A stretch of DNA of 64,000 bases from Aquicoccus porphyridii (GTDB taxonomy: Bacteria > Pseudomonadota > Alphaproteobacteria > Rhodobacterales > Rhodobacteraceae), in NCBI RefSeq assembly GCF_008369105.1, contig NZ_VINQ01000003.1:312724-376723 (forward strand), written 5' to 3'. Of the stretch, positions 53,627-63,800 are shown piece by piece. Position 1 is the first letter of the stretch. Every line of letters starts with the position of its first letter. Under the pieces are notes generated by a model, which worked only from the letters and a program-made list of their open reading frames with translations, ran no database searches and was not told the origin of the DNA. The translations under genes and the position numbers were made by a program.

Positions 53627-53651
53627 CCTACCAACAAGAGGAGTCAATCAC

Positions 53652-54665
53652 ATGAATTCGAGACTTGAACGTTTCCGCAAACCGATTGCTGCCAGCTTGG
53701 CCGCCATCGCATTCACGGCCGGAGCCGCCGCAGCGGATCTATACAAGGTCACGTCGACCGCACCCGGAATGGCGCCCTTCGTGGTCAACACTGCGATTTC
53801 CAAGGTCGTCAATAAACATGTGGACGGAGTCGATTTCCAGGTACGCGCCACCGGAGCGGCGACCAAGCACCTGGTGGATGCCGCCCAGGGCAAGGTCGAC
53901 TTCTTCTTCGGCTCTCCGACCATCAACTGGCTGATGGTCAACCGGATCGGACCCTTCAAGACATTCGAGGCCGCGCCCGAGCTTGAAAAAGAACTCGGCA
54001 TGATCTTTTCCTACCAGATCGGGCCCTATCACTACGTCACGGATGCGGGTTCGGACATCAAGACCTTGGAAGATCTCGAAGGGAAGAAGGTCTTTGTCGG
54101 CCCGCCGGGCGGCGCGGCAAGGACGGTCGTTCTGGGCAACATCGAGACGATCACGGGCCTCACAGAGGCGGATATGGATGTCCAGACCTACGGTTTCGAC
54201 GCCGCGATCCAGGCCTTCCAGGACGACAAGATCGACGTGATCGTCCTGCCCACGAACATCCCGAGCCCGGCGATCCAGCAGTTCGCCCTGACCAAGGAAA
54301 TCAGGATCCTCGACGTCGACGTCGACAAACTCAACATCCGACGGTTCACCGGCGGTACGATCAACACGATCCCCGCCGGCGCCTACGGCGACAATCACCA
54401 CGGCGGAGATGTGCGCACGCATGGTGCCATCGTCAACTTCAGCGCGGGGATGCATGTACCGGAAGAGGTCGTTTACCAGGTGACCAAAGCGATCTGGGAA
54501 AACATCGATGAAATCCACGAGACCGCACAATGGATGCCCTCGACCATCAAGCGGGAAACGGCGCTCGAACTGATTGCGAGCCGCCTGCATCCCGGGGCCG
54601 AGCGCTACTACCGTGAAGCGGGATGGGAAATCCCTGAACCTATGACCTTCTTGCCCGACAATTGA
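53652..54665 (+). CDS. TAXI-family TRAP solute-binding protein
   Basis: A 337-residue periplasmic binding protein of the TAXI group. A signal peptide (about 1-28, ending TAGAAAA) is followed by YKVTSTAPGMAPFVVNTAIS and, later, LEDLEGKKVFVGPPGGAARTVVLGNIE, the usual solute-binding region. Known TAXI proteins bind acidic amino acids such as glutamate or other carboxylates; the ligand here is unknown. It closes the MarR-TRAP-TAXI unit, and a 10-bp hairpin lies 15 bases beyond its stop. Confidence 0.92.
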   Translation: MNSRLERFRKPIAASLAAIAFTAGAAAADLYKVTSTAPGMAPFVVNTAISKVVNKHVDGVDFQVRATGAATKHLVDAAQGKVDFFFGSPTINWLMVNRIGPFKTFEAAPELEKELGMIFSYQIGPYHYVTDAGSDIKTLEDLEGKKVFVGPPGGAARTVVLGNIETITGLTEADMDVQTYGFDAAIQAFQDDKIDVIVLPTNIPSPAIQQFALTKEIRILDVDVDKLNIRRFTGGTINTIPAGAYGDNHHGGDVRTHGAIVNFSAGMHVPEEVVYQVTKAIWENIDEIHETAQWMPSTIKRETALELIASRLHPGAERYYREAGWEIPEPMTFLPDN

Positions 54666-54680
54666 GGATAAGGTCTTTTC

Positions 54681-54710
54681 GGCGGAAGGCGCTGGCATGT
54701 GCCTTCCGCC
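54681..54710 (+). terminator. Terminator after the TAXI gene
   Basis: GGCGGAAGGC (54681-54690) and GCCTTCCGCC (54701-54710) are exact complements over 10 bp with a 10-base loop, 15 bases after the stop. The stem is strong, but there is no T-run. Confidence 0.55.
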
Positions 54711-54945
54711 AGTGAGAACAGATCACGGTTGAAATCGCTGCTTTGCCCGTGAAGCCAAGATAGCGGGCATGCCCAATCAATGGCGGCGCCTATCCGCTGG
54801 ATGGAACAGTTTTTCCTGCCTTCGACCAGAGTGTCGGACTTAACCGGTCGTTTCCCAAAATAGATGTCGAAAATGGGTGCAGCCGGACAGTGGCGTCCTG
54901 CTGGCAGCGCCCCGGAACATCGTCCCGGGGCGCGCCTCGCCCGCA
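54711..54945. other. Convergent gap with a second hairpin
   Basis: No gene is supported. GCGCCCCGG (54907-54915) and CCGGGGCGC (54925-54933) form a perfect 9-bp stem with a 9-base loop just beyond the stop of the TRAP binding-protein gene on the minus strand and may terminate that operon. Confidence 0.5.
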
Positions 54946-56055
54946 TCACTTGTTGCGGGCTGCCTCCGCGCCCTCGACGACGTTGCGATGCAACGTCACC
55001 ACGCGGGAGTGATAGGGATAGACGAGATCGGCAAAGTCCTCTTGCGACTGATAGACTCTGGCAAAGAACTCGTCTGCCTCGATATAGTTCTGGATGACCC
55101 CGTTCTGGGCCTCGATGAAGCGAGTGTAGTACTCTTCCGGCACGTCGAGAACATTGATGCCCGCTTCCTCGTATTCCTTCACCGCGACCGAGTTCTCGTG
55201 CAGGTTGGCCGCATTGGTCTGGGTTGCATTGGCCTTGACCGCGACCCGGATGATCGCCCTCAGATCCTCGGGAAGTTCATCATACCAGGTCTTGTTGATC
55301 AGAAGTTCACCGATATCGGTCTGCTGGTGAAGCCCCTGAAGATAGTAGTAATCCCAGATCTTGTCCAAGCCCAGGTTGCGGTCATCGGCCGGCCCGATCC
55401 ATTCGGCAGCGTCAATGGTGCCGCGCTGCGCGGCGGGCACGATCTCGCCACCCGGCATGGCCACAGCGGGCACGCCCATGGCGGCGTAGGTCTCGCCCGC
55501 GATGCCCGGCGGGCTGCGGTATTTGATCGACTTGAACTCGTCCAGATTCTCGAAAGGCCGCGAGAACCAGCCCAGCGGGTCCGGCCCCATCGGCTGCATC
55601 AGGAAGGGCTCCACATCATAGCCCATCCTCTCCTGCATAAGCTCGCGATACAGCTCCTGCCCCTCACCCGAGTAGTACCAGGACATCAGGCTGTTCTGGT
55701 CCATCCCGGTGCTTGCGGGCACGTTCGAGAACAGCACATAGGCCGAATGCTTGCCCGACCAGTAATGCGGCCAGGCATAGCCGGCCGTCACCACCCCGTC
55801 GCTGACCGCGTCGAGAATCTCGAACGCCGCGACCTCGGCCCCGTCGGGCAGCACGTTGACCGTGATGCGCCCGCCGGACATCTCTTCGACATCGCTGGCG
55901 AACTGTTCGGTCAGCTTGAAATAGAGGCTTGCATTGGGCACCGCGGTCTGGATGTCCATGCGGTATTCCTGCGCTAGCGCAGGCATCGCGCCCGCCGCGG
56001 CCAGCGCGACCGCGCAGAGCGTGCCCTTGAACGGGCCGGTCAGTCGAATTTTCAT
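54946..56055 (-). CDS. TRAP substrate-binding protein (TakP-like)
   Basis: A 369-residue periplasmic binding protein with a signal peptide (about 1-28, ending PALA). Landmarks resemble TakP of Rhodobacter, an alpha-keto acid binder: RMDIQTAVPNASLYFKLTEQF at the start, SIKYRSPPGIAGETYAAMGV with the ligand-binding arginine, and AAEWIGPADDRNLGL before YYYLQGLHQ. A 2-oxo or related carboxylate ligand is likely. It is the last gene of a Q-M-P unit on the minus strand. Confidence 0.9.
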   Translation of the reverse strand: MKIRLTGPFKGTLCAVALAAAGAMPALAQEYRMDIQTAVPNASLYFKLTEQFASDVEEMSGGRITVNVLPDGAEVAAFEILDAVSDGVVTAGYAWPHYWSGKHSAYVLFSNVPASTGMDQNSLMSWYYSGEGQELYRELMQERMGYDVEPFLMQPMGPDPLGWFSRPFENLDEFKSIKYRSPPGIAGETYAAMGVPAVAMPGGEIVPAAQRGTIDAAEWIGPADDRNLGLDKIWDYYYLQGLHQQTDIGELLINKTWYDELPEDLRAIIRVAVKANATQTNAANLHENSVAVKEYEEAGINVLDVPEEYYTRFIEAQNGVIQNYIEADEFFARVYQSQEDFADLVYPYHSRVVTLHRNVVEGAEAARNK

Positions 56056-56145
56056 GATATCTCCTCCTTGGTTGCACGTCATGGGTTGCGCCGGGGTTGC
56101 GCCCCCGTTTCTAATTGCAGGCCGCGCACCCGGCGCGGCACCGGA

Positions 56146-57465
56146 TTAATTTCCCAGCACCCGTGGCAGCCACAGCACCAAATCGGGCAGCAGGATCAGC
56201 AGGCCGACGACAATGAGTTGCAGTACCACGAACTGCACCATGCCGAGATAGATGTCGCCCATCGACCAGTTGGGCACGACGCCCTTGAGGAAATAGGCCG
56301 AAAGCGCCATCGGCGGCGTTAGCCAAGAGGTCTGAAGCGTCACCGCGACAAGGATCGAGAACCACAACGGATCATAGCCCATCTCGATCATCGTCGGCAG
56401 AAAGATCGGCACGATCACCAGCACGATGGGGATCCATTCCAGCGGTGAGCCCAGCACGAACACGATGCCGAGGATGATCAGCAGCATCACCATCGGCGAG
56501 AATGGCAGGTTCAGCAGGAAATGGGTCAGCAACTCGCCACTGCCCAACCGCGAGAACACCGCGCCGAAGAAATTTGCCGAGGCCAGCAGGAACATGATCA
56601 TCGCGGTCAGCAGCAGCGTATTATACACGCTCTGCTTGAACGCGCTCCAGCCCAGCTTGCGATAGGCGACGGCCAGGAGCAGCGAGGCCAGCGCGCCCGT
56701 GGCGGCCGCGTCTGTGGGCGTGGCGATGCCCGCAATGATGAAGCCCAGCGTCGCCGCGATGATCAGGAAGACCGGGATCACGCCCAGCATCAGCTCCTTC
56801 AGCTTTCCACCCAGCGAGGTCTCGGCGATCTCGGCATCGGTGATCGGCGGGCCCAGCGTGGGATTCAGATAGCTGCGCACCAGCGTGTAGACGATATAGA
56901 TCGTCGACAGCATCAGCCCCGGCACGATCGCCGCGGTAAACAGATCTGACACCGGCACGCCGACCACAGGCCCCATCACGATCAGCAGGATCGAGGGCGG
57001 TATCAGGATGCCCAGCGTCCCCCCCGCAGCGATAGCCCCTGCCGAGAGCCGCGTGTCATATCCCGTCTGCTGCATGATCGGCGCGGCCATGACGCCCAGC
57101 ACCGTGACCGAGGCGCCGACAATGCCCGTTGCAGCGGCGAACACCGTGGCCACCAGCAGCACCACCAGGTAGAGTGATCCGTTGAGCCGCCCGAGCAGCA
57201 GGCGCAGGGCGAGGAACATCCGCTCCATCAGCCCGGATTTCTCCAATATGAACCCCATGAACAGAAATAGCGGAATCGCTGCCATCGTCGTGTTGCGCAT
57301 CAGCGAGAAGAACTGGAACTGCATCAGGTTCACGACCCGGTCGCCCATCCCGACAAAGCCGAACAGCAGCGCAATGAAGATGAAGGTAAACGCCATCGGA
57401 TAGCCGGTCAGCAGGCCGACAAAGACCAGCCCCAGCGCCACCAGGCCAAGGATCGGTTCGCTCAT
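56146..57465 (-). CDS. TRAP transporter large permease (DctM)
   Basis: A 439-residue permease with about twelve spans. Landmarks are GDRVVNLMQFQFFSLMRNTTMAAIPLFLFMGFILEKSGL, VVLLVATVFAAATGIVGASVTVLGVMAAPIM, and GGTLGILIPPSILLIVMGPVVGV (about 170-192). Its start overlaps the stop of the small permease gene (ATGA), and the binding-protein gene follows after 90 bases. It imports the solute captured by the TakP-like protein. Confidence 0.93.
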   Translation of the reverse strand: MSEPILGLVALGLVFVGLLTGYPMAFTFIFIALLFGFVGMGDRVVNLMQFQFFSLMRNTTMAAIPLFLFMGFILEKSGLMERMFLALRLLLGRLNGSLYLVVLLVATVFAAATGIVGASVTVLGVMAAPIMQQTGYDTRLSAGAIAAGGTLGILIPPSILLIVMGPVVGVPVSDLFTAAIVPGLMLSTIYIVYTLVRSYLNPTLGPPITDAEIAETSLGGKLKELMLGVIPVFLIIAATLGFIIAGIATPTDAAATGALASLLLAVAYRKLGWSAFKQSVYNTLLLTAMIMFLLASANFFGAVFSRLGSGELLTHFLLNLPFSPMVMLLIILGIVFVLGSPLEWIPIVLVIVPIFLPTMIEMGYDPLWFSILVAVTLQTSWLTPPMALSAYFLKGVVPNWSMGDIYLGMVQFVVLQLIVVGLLILLPDLVLWLPRVLGN

Positions 57466-58016
57466 GCCAGCCCCCCTTCACCGTCGCGGAACCGTCTGTT
57501 CGTGGCGATGTTGTAGAGGCTCTTGATCAGCTCGCTGACCCCCTGAATCATCAGCAGGATCCCGGTGACCGGCATCACGGTCTTCAATGGATAGATGATC
57601 GGCATCATCGGGCTGGTGGGAATGCGCTCGCCCCGCATCCACGACTTGGCCGCGTATTCCCAGGTTGCTACGGTAAAGAAATACATTGCCGGAAAGAACA
57701 GGCAGACGATGAACAGCGCGTCGATCGCCCCCTGCCAGCGCGGCGGCAGCACGTTGAACAGGAAATCGGCGCGCACATGCGAATCCCGCCCCAGCGCCCA
57801 GGCCGCGCCCAGCATGAACATCGCGCCATAAAGCATATAAGTAACGTCATAGGCCCAGGCCGTCGGCCGGTTGAATCCGAACCGCGCGACCACCTCCCAG
57901 ACCAGCGCCACAATCATCGGCAGGATCAGCCAGGCCGCCACCTTGCCGACGATCATCGCCGGCATGTCCAGCCAATGGGTAATCCGGCGGATGCGATGCT
58001 CTCTCTCAGGGGTCAC
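57462..58016 (-). CDS. TRAP transporter small permease (DctQ)
   Basis: A 184-residue four-span protein of the DctQ/TakQ-type, larger than usual (landmarks WEVVARFGFNRPTAWAYDVTYMLYGAMFMLGAAWAL and HVRADFLFNVLPPRWQGAID). The start is uncertain. No ATG precedes the first span in frame; candidates are GTG 58016, TTG 58031 or a shortened ATG at 57965. GTG 58016 is chosen because it overlaps the stop of a 19-codon leader frame that has a strong ribosome binding site, which would couple translation. It diverges from the GMC oxidoreductase gene. Confidence 0.85.
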   Translation of the reverse strand: MTPEREHRIRRITHWLDMPAMIVGKVAAWLILPMIVALVWEVVARFGFNRPTAWAYDVTYMLYGAMFMLGAAWALGRDSHVRADFLFNVLPPRWQGAIDALFIVCLFFPAMYFFTVATWEYAAKSWMRGERIPTSPMMPIIYPLKTVMPVTGILLMIQGVSELIKSLYNIATNRRFRDGEGGLA

Positions 58017-58072
58017 AGCATGACCGCGCAATAGGTCGCTGACCGGCGCACCGGGTTTGGAGCAAGTGTCAC
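58013..58072 (-). CDS. Possible 19-codon leader ORF before dctQ
   Basis: A GTG at 58072, eight bases after GGAGG in a GGGAGGAG run (58079-58086), opens a frame MTLAPNPVRRSATYCAVML whose TGA (58015-58013) overlaps the GTG start of dctQ as GTGA. No other good start signal exists for dctQ. It may be a coupling leader peptide, or the remains of a frameshift. Confidence 0.35.
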   Translation of the reverse strand: MTLAPNPVRRSATYCAVML

Positions 58073-58089
58073 CTCATTCTCCTCCCAGA

Positions 58090-58110
58090 AATGAGACTTG
58101 TTGTCTCATT
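58090..58110. promoter_or_regulatory. Probable IclR operator (perfect palindrome)
   Basis: AATGAGAC (58090-58097) and GTCTCATT (58103-58110) are exact complements with spacer TTGTT. The site lies between the TRAP operon (-) and the GMC oxidoreductase and IclR genes (+), where IclR would act. Confidence 0.6.
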
Positions 58111-58168
58111 AACGCCACCTTATGCTTCGATTGCAAGAAAAATCATGTCGCTTCGGGGAGGGATGCGG

Positions 58169-59776
58169 ATGGACGGGGCCGAATTCGACTATGTCATCGT
58201 CGGCGCAGGGTCGGCTGGCTGCGTGCTTGCCAACCGCCTCAGCGAGAATCCAAGGGATCGCGTCCTGCTGCTCGAGGCGGGCGGCCCGGACAACAACCCG
58301 TGGATCCACATCCCGGTCGGCTATTTCAAGACCATGCACAACCCGGCGGTGGATTGGTGCTATCGCACCGAACCCGATCCCGGGCTCAACGGCCGCGCGC
58401 TCGACTGGCCCCGCGGCAAGGTGTTGGGCGGCTCATCCTCGCTGAACGGCCTGCTATACGTGCGCGGCCAGCCGCAGGATTACGACCGCTGGGCCCAGAT
58501 GGGCAATGTCGGCTGGGGCTGGTCCGATGTGCTGCCCCTGTTCAAACGGTCCGAGGATCAGGAACGCGGCGCCGATGATCTGCATGGGGTGGGCGGCCCG
58601 CTCTCGGTATCGAACATGCGCGTATCCCGCTCGATCTGCGAGGCCTGGATCGAGGCCGCCAAGGCCCAGGGCATCCCCTACAACCCCGACATCAACGGGC
58701 CCGAGCAGGAGGGCATGACCAATGCCCAGCTGACCATGAAGAACGGCCGACGCTGTTCCGCCGCCGTGGCCTTTCTGCGTCCGGCAATGAAACGCGAAAA
58801 CCTCACCGTGATCACGCGCGCCCAGACCAGCCGGATCGAGCTGAGCGAGGGTCGCGCGACCGGCTTGCGCTATCTCGACCGCGACGGGACCGAACATGCC
58901 GTCAAGGTGCGCGGCGAGGTGATCCTGTCCGCCGGCGCAATCGGCTCACCGCAGATCCTGATGCTCTCGGGCATCGGTGATAGCGCAACGCTTGCCGGCC
59001 ACGGCATCGAACCGCTGGTGCATCTGCCCGGCGTCGGCGGCAACCTTCAGGATCACCTTCAGGCGCGGCTGGTCTTCAAGTGCCAGGAGCCGACCCTGAA
59101 CGACGAGGTGCGCAGCCTCTTCGGAAAGGCCCGGATCGGACTGCGCTATGCACTTTTCCGGCGCGGGCCAATGACCATGGCGGCAAGCCTGGTGATCGGC
59201 TTTGCCAGAACCCGCGAGGGGCTGGAAACACCCGACGTCCAGTATCACATCCAACCGTGGTCGGCGGACAGCCCCGGCGAGGGCGTGCATCCCTTCTCGG
59301 CTTTCACCGCCTCGGTTTGCCAGTTGCGCCCCGAAAGCCGGGGCAGCCTGACGCTGCGCTCGGGCGATGTGCGCGACCACCCGGTGATCCGCGCGAATTA
59401 TCTCAGCACCGAAACCGACTGCCGCACCATCGTCGCCGGTGTCCGCCAGGCGCAGGCCATCGCCGCACAGGCGCCGCTGGCCTCGCGCATCAGCGTGCCC
59501 CACAGCCCCGGCCCGGGCACCCATGACGATGCTGCGATCCTTGACTGGGTGCGCAATACCTCCACAACGATCTATCACCCCTCGGGAACATGTCGCATGG
59601 GGCAGGACCCATCGGCGGTTGTCGACTCGTGCCTGAACGTGCATGGAGTGCGCGGCCTCCGGGTCGCCGACTGTTCGATCATGCCCGAAATCGTTTCGGG
59701 CAACACCAATGCGCCGGCCATTATGATCGGTGAAAAGGCCAGCGACATAATCCGCGCCGACCGTCGCGCGCTCTAG
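58169..59776 (+). CDS. GMC-family oxidoreductase (choline dehydrogenase-like)
   Basis: A 535-residue FAD enzyme that oxidises alcohols. The dinucleotide fold is DYVIVGAGSAGCVLANRL (about 7-24), GMC signature 1 PRGKVLGGSSSLNGLLYVRG follows (about 80-99), signature 2 is in GAIGSPQILMLSGIG (about 255-269), and the catalytic histidine and asparagine lie in YHPSGTCRMG and NTNAPAIMIGEKASDII. The substrate is unknown; close relatives include choline and polyethylene-glycol dehydrogenases. ATG 58169 has GGGGAGGG six bases upstream; earlier ATGs at 58145 and 58163 are less well placed. It shares an intergenic palindrome with the TRAP operon. Confidence 0.92.
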   Translation: MDGAEFDYVIVGAGSAGCVLANRLSENPRDRVLLLEAGGPDNNPWIHIPVGYFKTMHNPAVDWCYRTEPDPGLNGRALDWPRGKVLGGSSSLNGLLYVRGQPQDYDRWAQMGNVGWGWSDVLPLFKRSEDQERGADDLHGVGGPLSVSNMRVSRSICEAWIEAAKAQGIPYNPDINGPEQEGMTNAQLTMKNGRRCSAAVAFLRPAMKRENLTVITRAQTSRIELSEGRATGLRYLDRDGTEHAVKVRGEVILSAGAIGSPQILMLSGIGDSATLAGHGIEPLVHLPGVGGNLQDHLQARLVFKCQEPTLNDEVRSLFGKARIGLRYALFRRGPMTMAASLVIGFARTREGLETPDVQYHIQPWSADSPGEGVHPFSAFTASVCQLRPESRGSLTLRSGDVRDHPVIRANYLSTETDCRTIVAGVRQAQAIAAQAPLASRISVPHSPGPGTHDDAAILDWVRNTSTTIYHPSGTCRMGQDPSAVVDSCLNVHGVRGLRVADCSIMPEIVSGNTNAPAIMIGEKASDIIRADRRAL

Positions 59777-59796
59777 AGAGGACGATATCAGGGCCG

Positions 59797-60573
59797 ATGG
59801 CAGAACAGCCCCCCACGATTTCCGGAAACCTGCGGCTGCTCGTGCTGCTCGAACGCATCTGCGGCAGCGAAACGCCTGTAACTGCCGCAGATGTCATGGC
59901 GGAAATGGACCTGCCGAAACCCACGGCCCATCGGCTGCTCTCGACGCTAGAGGGCGAAGGTTTCATCCGCCGCCACCCCGACGGGCGCGGCTATATCTCG
60001 GGGCTCCGCATGCAGCGGCTTGCCGCCGGCATGGTCGCCTCGATGCGTCATCGCGCGGCAGTGTCTATGGTGCTGCGCAACCTGTCCGAAGAGATCGGCG
60101 AGACCTGCAACATCGCGCAGCGCGACGGCGACGCGGTGGTCTATATCGACCGGGTCGAAACCAAATGGCCGCTTCAGATCGCGCTGCCGATCGGCACCCG
60201 CGTGCCGTTGCACTGCTCGGCCGCTGGCAAGGTTTGGCTGGCCAGCCTCGACGACGACCAGCTGCGCCCGCTGCTGAGCTGTTCGGAACTGGAACGACGC
60301 GCGCCCAACACCATCACCGACCCCGCGCGCCTACTGGACGAGTTGCGCCTGACCCGCGAGCGTGGTTGGGGCGAGGACAACGAAGAGGCGATCGAGGGCA
60401 TGGTCGCCCTCGCCGTGCCGATCGCGGATGCGCAGGGGCGGCTCTTCGCGACGCTCTCCTTCCACGCGCCAAAGCTCCGCATGACGCTGGGCCGGGGGCG
60501 CGGTCACCTGCCTCTGCTACAAAGACGCGCCAGCGAAATCGCGCATCTCTTCCTCCACGGGACCGGACCATAA
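59797..60573 (+). CDS. IclR-family transcriptional regulator
   Basis: A 258-residue regulator. The winged helix is at about 8-65 (LRLLVLLERICGSETPVTAADVMAEMDLPKPTAHRLLSTLEGEGFIRR), and the ligand domain follows with GETCNIAQRDGDAVVYIDRVET and LHCSAAGKVWLA. It lies 20 bases after the GMC gene and should control both the GMC gene and the TRAP operon through the palindrome at 58090-58110, responding to the imported compound. Confidence 0.92.
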   Translation: MAEQPPTISGNLRLLVLLERICGSETPVTAADVMAEMDLPKPTAHRLLSTLEGEGFIRRHPDGRGYISGLRMQRLAAGMVASMRHRAAVSMVLRNLSEEIGETCNIAQRDGDAVVYIDRVETKWPLQIALPIGTRVPLHCSAAGKVWLASLDDDQLRPLLSCSELERRAPNTITDPARLLDELRLTRERGWGEDNEEAIEGMVALAVPIADAQGRLFATLSFHAPKLRMTLGRGRGHLPLLQRRASEIAHLFLHGTGP

Positions 60574-60803
60574 CGCCGCGGCTCGCGCCTTGGATTTATG
60601 TACGAAACGGAACGAACGCACAGGATCAACGTGCGGAAAGGAGAGACATTCGACGCCCCGATCAATCGTGACACGACATCGAAATGATCTCCCGGCTCGC
60701 CCAGCCGTAGCGGCACACCAGCCTTGGGGCGCGATACGGGACCATCCTGCCGCCACGCCATGCCGACCCGGAGTACGTTTCCGTTCGCACCTGTGCAAAT
60801 TCT
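60574..60803. other. Convergent gap between the IclR and RND genes
   Basis: About 230 bases with no supported gene or clear hairpin. Confidence 0.4.
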
Positions 60804-63800
60804 TCAGGATGCCGGGGCCGTCGGTTCGGGTTCCTCCGGAGCGACGACCAGTTCTGTCCGTGAAATCATCGCGTAGAAAGCGGGCACCACGAACAACGTG
60901 AAAAGCGTGCCCACGGTGATACCCGCAAAAATCACCAACCCCATGGCGAATCGCGCCGCGGCCCCCGCACCGTCCGCCGTCATGAGCGGGACGACACCAA
61001 GAGCGGTGGCTGCCGTCGTCATCAGGATGGGCCGCAGGCGCTGACGGGCCGATGCGACAATGCCTTCGGCGCGGCTGAGCCCCCTTTCACGACGCAACTG
61101 ATTGGCGAATTCCACCAACAGGATACCATGCTTCGTGATCAACCCAATCAGCGTGATCAGCCCCACCTGGGTATAGATGTTCAACGTTCCAAGCCCGAGG
61201 TTCAGCGGCACAACCACCCCGAAAATCGACAGCGGCACCGACATCAGGATGATCAGCGGGTCGCGGAAACTCTCGAACTGTGCCGCCAGCACCAGATAGA
61301 TCACCACGATGGCGAGCGCAAAAGCCACGACAATCGTGCTGCCTTCGGATTTTTCCAACCGCGACTGCCCGGAGTAGTCAACGAAGAAGCCCGCAGGCAG
61401 AAGCGGGGCAGCGATCCGCTCGATCGCGGCAAGGCCATCGCCCGTGGACACCCCCGGAATCGGCAGCGCCGTGATCGTGGCCGAATTCAGTTGGTTGAAT
61501 TGTTCGATACTGGCGGGCGCTGCGCGGGTTTCCACCTCGATCACGGCCGAAAGCGGCACCATGTCCCCGGTGGTGGCACGTATGTATACCTCGCCCAACC
61601 TTTCCGGGTTGTCGCGGTATTCCTGCGGCGCCTGAAGGATCACGTCATAGCTGTTGCTATCACGGTCGAACTGCGACACCGATCCCTCGCCCACCAGCAG
61701 GGCCAGCGTCGTTCCGATCTCGCTGGCACGCAGATTCAGCGCCGCGGCACGGTCCCGGTCGATGTGTATGACCAGTTGCGTGGTGTCGAAATTGAGCGAA
61801 TTCTGCACGACAATGAAACGCCCCGAGGCCTGCGCCTCCTGCCGGATCTGCTCGGCCACCTCATAGACCTGCGAGGGGTCGCCGGTGGATTGCAGCACGA
61901 AGGAAATCGGCAAACCGCCCCCCGCGCCGGGCAACGACGGTGGTGCAAAGACGAAGGCCTGCAACCCGGCCACCGGGGCTAGGCGTGCCTGAAGATCGGC
62001 CTGGATTTCCGCCTGGGTCCGGTCGCGGTCGGCCCAGTCGTCAAAGGCCCAGAGCATGATCGCGGAATTGGTCTGCCCGCCAAAGCCGGTGATCGAGAAA
62101 TTGGCGTCAAGCTCGGGCAGGTCTTTGGTCAGGTCGCGCATCTGGTCGACATAGCGCTGGGTATAGTCACTGGTGGCATAGCTGGGGGCGTTCACGAATG
62201 AAAACAGCGCGCCGGAATCTTCTTCCGGTGCCAATTCTGACGGCGTCTTGACAAAGAGATACCCGGTCACCCCCATCAGCACGACGACGATCAGTACCGT
62301 TACCGGCAGATAATCAAGCGATGAAGACAGTCGCCGTTCATACCAGCCTTCAAACCGGGTGAAGCCGCTGTTGAGCCGTTTCTGGAACTGGTTTTCCCCA
62401 CCCTTCTTCAGCAGCCGCGCCGCCATCATCGGTGAAATGGTCAGCGCCACAATCCCCGAGATGAACACCGCCCCCGCCAGCGTCACCGCGAATTCGCGGA
62501 ACAAGGCGCCGGTCAACCCGCCGGTGAAAAACAGCGGCAGAAACACCGCGATCAGTGTCAGCATCATGGCGATGATCGCCGTCGAAAGCTCGCGCATCGA
62601 GGTGAAGGCGGCCTGCATCGGGCTGAGCCCGTCGTCGATATGGCGCTGCACGTTCTCAACGACGATGATCGCATCGTCGACCACCAAGCCAATGGCCAGA
62701 ACCATCGCCAGCAGGGTCAGGAGGTTGATCGAATAGCCCATCACGAACAGGATGAACAAAGCCCCCACCAGCGACAAAGGAATCGCGACGAGCGGCATCA
62801 TGACCGACCGTATGGAGCCGAGGAACAGCAGGATGATCACGGCCACGATCAGTGTCGCTTCGATGATGGTGCGCAGCACTTCGTTGATCGAGGCCGCGAT
62901 CTGCTCGGTCGCATCGTACATCAGGGTCACTGTCATGCCCTCGGGCAGGCTGTCCTGAATCGCGGGCAGTTCCGCCAGAACGTTGGCCGAAGTGTCCAGA
63001 GGGTTGGCGGAAGGCGTCGGGAAAACACCAATGAAGGTTCCCGGTTCACCATTGAAATTCACGATCGTGTCGGTGCTTTCGGCGGCCAGTTCGATCCGCG
63101 CCACATCGTGGAGGCGAACCAGATCATCGCCGCTGCCCGAAATCGGCAGCAGCCCGAATTCCTCGGGCGTCTGCAGGGTGGATTCCATGGTGATGGCGTA
63201 GGTGACCAATTCGTTGCGGGTGCGTCCGGGGGCCGCAAGAAAGTTGGACCCGTTGATCGCCGCGGTGACGTCGGATGCAGTCAGCCCCTGACCCGCCAAC
63301 CGGACCGGATCGACCCAAACGCGCATGGCATAACTTGCCCCGCCCAGAACCTGGGATTCCGCCACGCCCTCGATGGTGGACATGCGCGGCACCATCACCC
63401 GTTCGATGTATTCGGTGACCTGCTCGGGCGTCATCGCCGGGTTCTGCACGCCCAGATACATGGTGGCAAAGGTCTGCCCCGTGCCCTTGACGATGCTGGG
63501 ATCTTCGGCGTCCCGTGGCAGGCGCGAACGAACCTGCTGGACCTTGGACATCACCTCAGTCAGGGCGGTGTCCGGGTTCTCACCCAGCCGCATCTGCACG
63601 GTCACGACCGACGCCGAGGGCCGCGATACGGTGGTAACATAGTCCACGCCTTCGGACGTGGCCACCGCCGCCGCGATGGGAGAAGTGACAAACCCTTGAA
63701 TCAGATCGGCCGAAGCGCCCGGATAGACGGTGGTGACCGTGATCACGGTTTCGTCCACCTCGGGGTATTGACGAGTCTGAAGGTTGAACATCCCTTGCAG

